This document shows positions 14,041-15,712 of a DNA stretch of 15,712 bases, in pieces; positions within the stretch are counted from its first letter, which is position 1; the number at the start of each line of letters is the position of its first letter. The position numbers were made by a program, and so were the translations under genes. The stretch is from Treponema sp. (GTDB lineage Bacteria; Spirochaetota; Spirochaetia; Treponematales; Breznakiellaceae): contig JAISGE010000086.1 in NCBI GenBank assembly GCA_031263265.1, forward strand, positions 1 to 15,712. Direction: 5' to 3'. The notes beneath the pieces are model-generated. The model saw only the letters and a program-made list of their open reading frames with translations. It made no database searches and was not told the origin of the DNA.

Positions 14041-14117
14041 ATGTATGCCTTAAAATATTTTTCTATTGCTTACTGACAATGAAATGCCACAATATTTGTC
14101 AAATATTCTTCTAATTT
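14028..14117 (-). pseudogene. HEPN-domain gene remnant
   Basis: On the minus strand the fragment reads EYLTNIVAFHCQ, then a stop codon, then AIEKYFKAYILEH. The intact gene at 14576-14971 has DYPLTNIIAFHCQQ then TIEKYLKAYLIEN. Only this central helix pair survives. The N-terminal part, fused region and C-terminus are deleted, and the sequence ends shortly before the lipoprotein promoter's -10 box. It follows the MNT remnant in the same order as the intact pair, showing that a second module once existed here. Confidence 0.85.
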
Positions 14118-14136
14118 ATTTCCCGTACCAATTTTC

Positions 14137-14303
14137 TTATATATAAGTTTTTGAAACATCATTGTTGTCTAATATTATCATTAAATCTATATCACTGTTT
14201 TCCGTTTCATTGCCATTGGCATAAGATCCGAATAAAATAATTTATATGGGTCGGAAACTTTGAGGCTGTTAACTAAGTCATTTAATATGCTGCTAATGTC
14301 CAT
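14137..14303 (-). pseudogene. MNT nucleotidyltransferase gene remnant
   Basis: From an ATG at 14303 the minus strand reads MDISSILNDLVNSLKVSDPYK. After a one-base deletion near 14240 it continues IILFGSYANGNETENSDID, LMIILDNND and SKTYI, then a stop. The intact MNT gene at 14955-15296 has MDIDIILEKLIVSLKASDPYK, IILFGSYANGTPDKNSDID, IMVILNNDH and ISKTYEE. The catalytic G-S-x10-D-x-D signature is still legible, but the frameshift, the stop and the loss of the C-terminal half make it inactive. Its promoter is still in good shape. Confidence 0.88.
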
Positions 14304-14310
14304 GAAATCT

Positions 14311-14338
14311 ATTATATATTGTTTTTTACCTTTTTCAA
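14311..14338 (-). promoter_or_regulatory. Relic promoter of the decayed MNT/HEPN module
   Basis: TTGAAA (14333-14338) and a consensus TATAAT (14311-14316) are 16 nt apart, and 7 nt separate the -10 box from the ATG. The geometry is almost the same as for the intact module (16 nt and 6 nt), again a leaderless arrangement. Confidence 0.65.
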
Positions 14339-14375
14339 GTGTAAATTCTTAAAAAATCAACTTTTTTGCTGGTAT

Positions 14376-14560
14376 TTCGCATAACGTTCCGGCTGTATGC
14401 GACATTTTGCTAGCCCGTATAGGGCTTTGCTAAACAAGGACTAAGACTGGCAAAATGTGGGTGGAGTGTGGCGTGGGACTGGAGCATAGCGGAATGACTT
14501 AACCGACCGGAACCCTAGAGGCGCTTTAGCGCCGGAACACATACAGGCCTGTTATGCGAA
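14376..14560. repeat. Palindromic attC-like element (~185 bp)
   Basis: The ends are perfect 10-bp inverted repeats (TTCGCATAAC at 14376-14385, GTTATGCGAA at 14551-14560). Inside them are a second perfect pair, CTGTATG (14393-14399) and CATACAG (14540-14546), separated from the ends by short unpaired spacers. Further in are ACATTTTGC/GCAAAATGT (14402-14410, 14450-14458), AGCCC/GGGCT, and the hairpin GGCGC-TTTA-GCGCC (14520-14533). Outer box, spacer, inner box, variable centre, inner box, spacer, outer box is the layout of an integron attC site, and GTTATGC resembles the outer core of some long attC sites. It starts 15 nt after the HEPN stop, where a cassette attC would lie. A MITE-like element or other palindromic repeat is the alternative. 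No integrase or second copy is visible. Confidence 0.5.
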
Positions 14561-14575
14561 GTATCGGCACTTTGT

Positions 14576-14971
14576 TTATTTTCCTAATTCAGTATTTATT
14601 ATTACCTTTATTTCTTTTGCATATTCTATAAATACTTTTACTTGTTCCTCAGTAGGCATACCGTTAGGTAAAAGTCCTAAATCTCCAGGATACCTTGATT
14701 CTATATATACCTCACTGATTATGATTAGTTTTTTCTCATCTATGCCTAAATCCTTTATTCCTTTTGTCATGTCATTCAATTTGATTAAATCATGTGTCTT
14801 TATTAATGGAATACCATTTTCTATTAAATAGGCTTTTAAATATTTTTCTATCGTCTGTTGACAATGAAACGCAATAATGTTTGTTAATGGATAATCGGCT
14901 TTTATTATTATTTCAGCGGCATACAAATCATTATCCGCAAGTAATAGCCACTCTTCAGTCTGTCTTTTCAT
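14576..14971 (-). CDS. HEPN-domain toxin of a MNT/HEPN pair
   Basis: A 131-residue all-helical HEPN-domain protein (PF05168 type), the probable toxin of a HEPN/MNT toxin-antitoxin module; HEPN toxins are RNases. The N-terminal WLLLADNDLYAAEIII helix, the signature AFHCQQTIEKYLKAYLIENG (34-53) with THDLIKL after it, and ESRYPGDLG (91-99) match this family. The classical RX4-6H active-site motif of HepT-type toxins is not obvious. So nuclease activity is inferred from family membership, and an accessory role is possible. The start overlaps the end of the MNT gene by 17 nt, the usual coupled order. The gene is AT-rich relative to the window and a decayed homologue lies beyond the attC-like element. 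Confidence 0.87.
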   Translation of the reverse strand: MKRQTEEWLLLADNDLYAAEIIIKADYPLTNIIAFHCQQTIEKYLKAYLIENGIPLIKTHDLIKLNDMTKGIKDLGIDEKKLIIISEVYIESRYPGDLGLLPNGMPTEEQVKVFIEYAKEIKVIINTELGK

Positions 14972-15296
14972 ATATTATTTTCCCTGTCTTTTCTACTTCA
15001 TCAATAAAATAGTTCCCGTGTTTTTTTATTAACTTCAATTCCTCTTTAGAATAAACTAATATATCAAGAGGTATTTTGCGATTAATTTCACACAATAAAC
15101 TTCTTATGAATATTTTTTTATTCAATCGTTCTTCATACGTTTTTGAGATGTGATCGTTATTTAGTATTACCATAATATCTATATCGCTGTTTTTATCCGG
15201 AGTTCCATTTGCATAAGAACCAAAAAGGATGATCTTATAAGGATCTGATGCTTTTAGAGAAACAATCAATTTTTCCAATATAATGTCAATGTCCAT
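14955..15296 (-). CDS. MNT-type nucleotidyltransferase antitoxin
   Basis: A 113-residue minimal nucleotidyltransferase of the DNA-polymerase-beta superfamily. The catalytic signature G26-S27-x10-D38-x-D40 is intact (ILFGSYANG, then NSDIDIM), and a third acidic position follows in IPLDILVY (~78). In characterised MNT/HEPN systems the MNT partner neutralises the HEPN toxin by transferring nucleotides to it; that function is inferred. It is the first gene of the pair and overlaps the HEPN start by 17 nt. There is no good Shine-Dalgarno site. The -10 box lies 6 nt before the ATG, so the message is probably leaderless. AT-rich composition suggests acquisition. Confidence 0.9.
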   Translation of the reverse strand: MDIDIILEKLIVSLKASDPYKIILFGSYANGTPDKNSDIDIMVILNNDHISKTYEERLNKKIFIRSLLCEINRKIPLDILVYSKEELKLIKKHGNYFIDEVEKTGKIIYEKTD

Positions 15297-15302
15297 ACAC
15301 CC

Positions 15303-15330
15303 ATATTAACTTTTTTTGATGTTTTGTCAA
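15303..15330 (-). promoter_or_regulatory. Promoter of the MNT/HEPN operon, leaderless type
   Basis: A consensus TTGACA (15325-15330) and TAATAT (15303-15308) are 16 nt apart on the minus strand, with 6 nt between the -10 box and the ATG. Transcription should start on or next to the A of the start codon. Confidence 0.75.
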
Positions 15331-15533
15331 TGCTACAGGTTGATTGGGCTAAAAGTATGCTTTAAGAATTTACCGCGAAGTCGAAGAAGTCAAAAAAGTA
15401 AAAGAAAGAAGGCGAAAAAAAGAATCACCTTATATCCCTAATATTCGACTGCGAACCGAAGGTTCGATTTGACCTTGCTTGATAGCCCTTCGGAACCTGA
15501 AAGTAAATGCCGCCGTCCCCTCCCCCCCGTCCC
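15331..15533. other. Intergenic stretch, no gene seen
   Basis: This divergent gap between the MNT promoter and the right riboswitch promoter holds a purine-rich run (~15379-15423), a perfect hairpin CGAACC-GAA-GGTTCG (15452-15466) without a T-tract, and a C-rich tract (~15516-15533). A plus-strand frame with Lys/Arg/Glu-rich codons crosses the purine run but has no start codon and ends at 15472. Confidence 0.4.
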
Positions 15534-15562
15534 TTGACGCCTCCCCAAATCCGCTATATACT
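15534..15562 (+). promoter_or_regulatory. Sigma-70 type promoter of the right riboswitch
   Basis: TTGACG (15534-15539) and TATACT (15557-15562) are separated by 17 nt, with transcription expected near 15569, immediately before the aptamer. It uses the same -35 hexamer and spacing as the left riboswitch promoter. Confidence 0.75.
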
Positions 15563-15569
15563 ATCCTTG

Positions 15570-15712
15570 TGTTTGCATAAAGGAACGGGGTGAGAATCCC
15601 CGGCTATCCCGTAACTGTGAGGGGGTACAATTCCGCCGGGCGCTGGGCTTTTGCCGGGCGCGGCCACTGGTCCGAGGGCTGGGAAGGCGGCGGAAACGGA
15701 AAACGCGGCGGT
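15570..15712 (+). promoter_or_regulatory. Cobalamin riboswitch, 3' end cut by window
   Basis: The aptamer's 5' and central parts are clear: GGAACGGGGTGAGAATCCCC (15582-15601), GGCTATCCCGTAACTGT (15602-15618), GCCACTGG (15663-15670) and GGCTGGGAAGGC (15677-15688), in the order of the cobalamin class. The B12-box region with the GGAGAC motif and the expression platform lie beyond the edge. The regulated gene is outside; in this class it is usually corrinoid transport, corrinoid synthesis, or a B12-independent enzyme. Its GC-rich peripheral helices differ from those of the left riboswitch. Confidence 0.92.

Noticed and set aside
15452..15466. Perfect hairpin CGAACC-GAA-GGTTCG considered as a terminator
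   Set aside because: No T-tract follows on either strand and no gene ends nearby.
15385..15472. Plus-strand Lys/Arg/Glu-rich open frame in the purine-rich run
   Set aside because: There is no start codon in frame, it is under 40 codons, and the composition follows from the purine tract. It could be a gene remnant but nothing identifies it.

Overview
The window looks like a chromosomal piece of a spirochaete, most likely a Treponema of the moderate-GC, termite-gut type. This is an inference. It rests on the gene complement (infC-rpmI-rplT followed by ZapA- and coiled-coil-type division genes, two surface lipoproteins, no flanking phage genes), on a base composition near 50% GC broken by AT-rich islands, and on two cobalamin riboswitches. 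No rRNA, tRNA, CRISPR array or transposase was seen.

Left part (1-3701, minus strand). A partial Ig-like lipoprotein runs off the left edge. About 490 nt upstream of it lies a complete cobalamin riboswitch with a strong promoter. Next come a DUF188/YaiI protein and an iron-type alcohol dehydrogenase, which share a promoter and a long leader that may be regulatory.

Central block (3818-10798, minus strand). This is one long co-directional run: RluA-type pseudouridine synthase, radical SAM protein, LarA-type racemase, DUF3343 protein (start overlapping the larA stop as TAATG), infC (TTG start, own promoter, two leader hairpins), rpmI, rplT, a ZapB-like coiled-coil protein, zapA and manA. It joins RNA modification, translation, cell division and mannose phosphate metabolism.

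Pteridine block (10879-12805). folE and folP on the plus strand make dihydroneopterin triphosphate and dihydropteroate. queD, convergent with folP and overlapping its stop codon, diverts the same FolE product towards queuosine. rluA and queD appear to be transcribed from promoters whose -10 box lies only 6-8 nt before the ATG, so their mRNAs are probably leaderless.

Accessory right part (12806-15712). An AT-rich orphan gene is followed by a lipoprotein with an internal tandem duplication. Then come the remains of a MNT/HEPN toxin-antitoxin pair, a roughly 185-bp palindromic attC-like element, and an intact MNT/HEPN pair, which also has a leaderless-type promoter. The window ends inside a second cobalamin riboswitch, on the plus strand and with its own promoter, whose target gene lies outside.

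The points most worth following up are the larA-DUF3343 coupling, the duplicated and decayed MNT/HEPN modules around an attC-like site, the recurrent leaderless promoters, and the left riboswitch that apparently leads into a lipoprotein gene.
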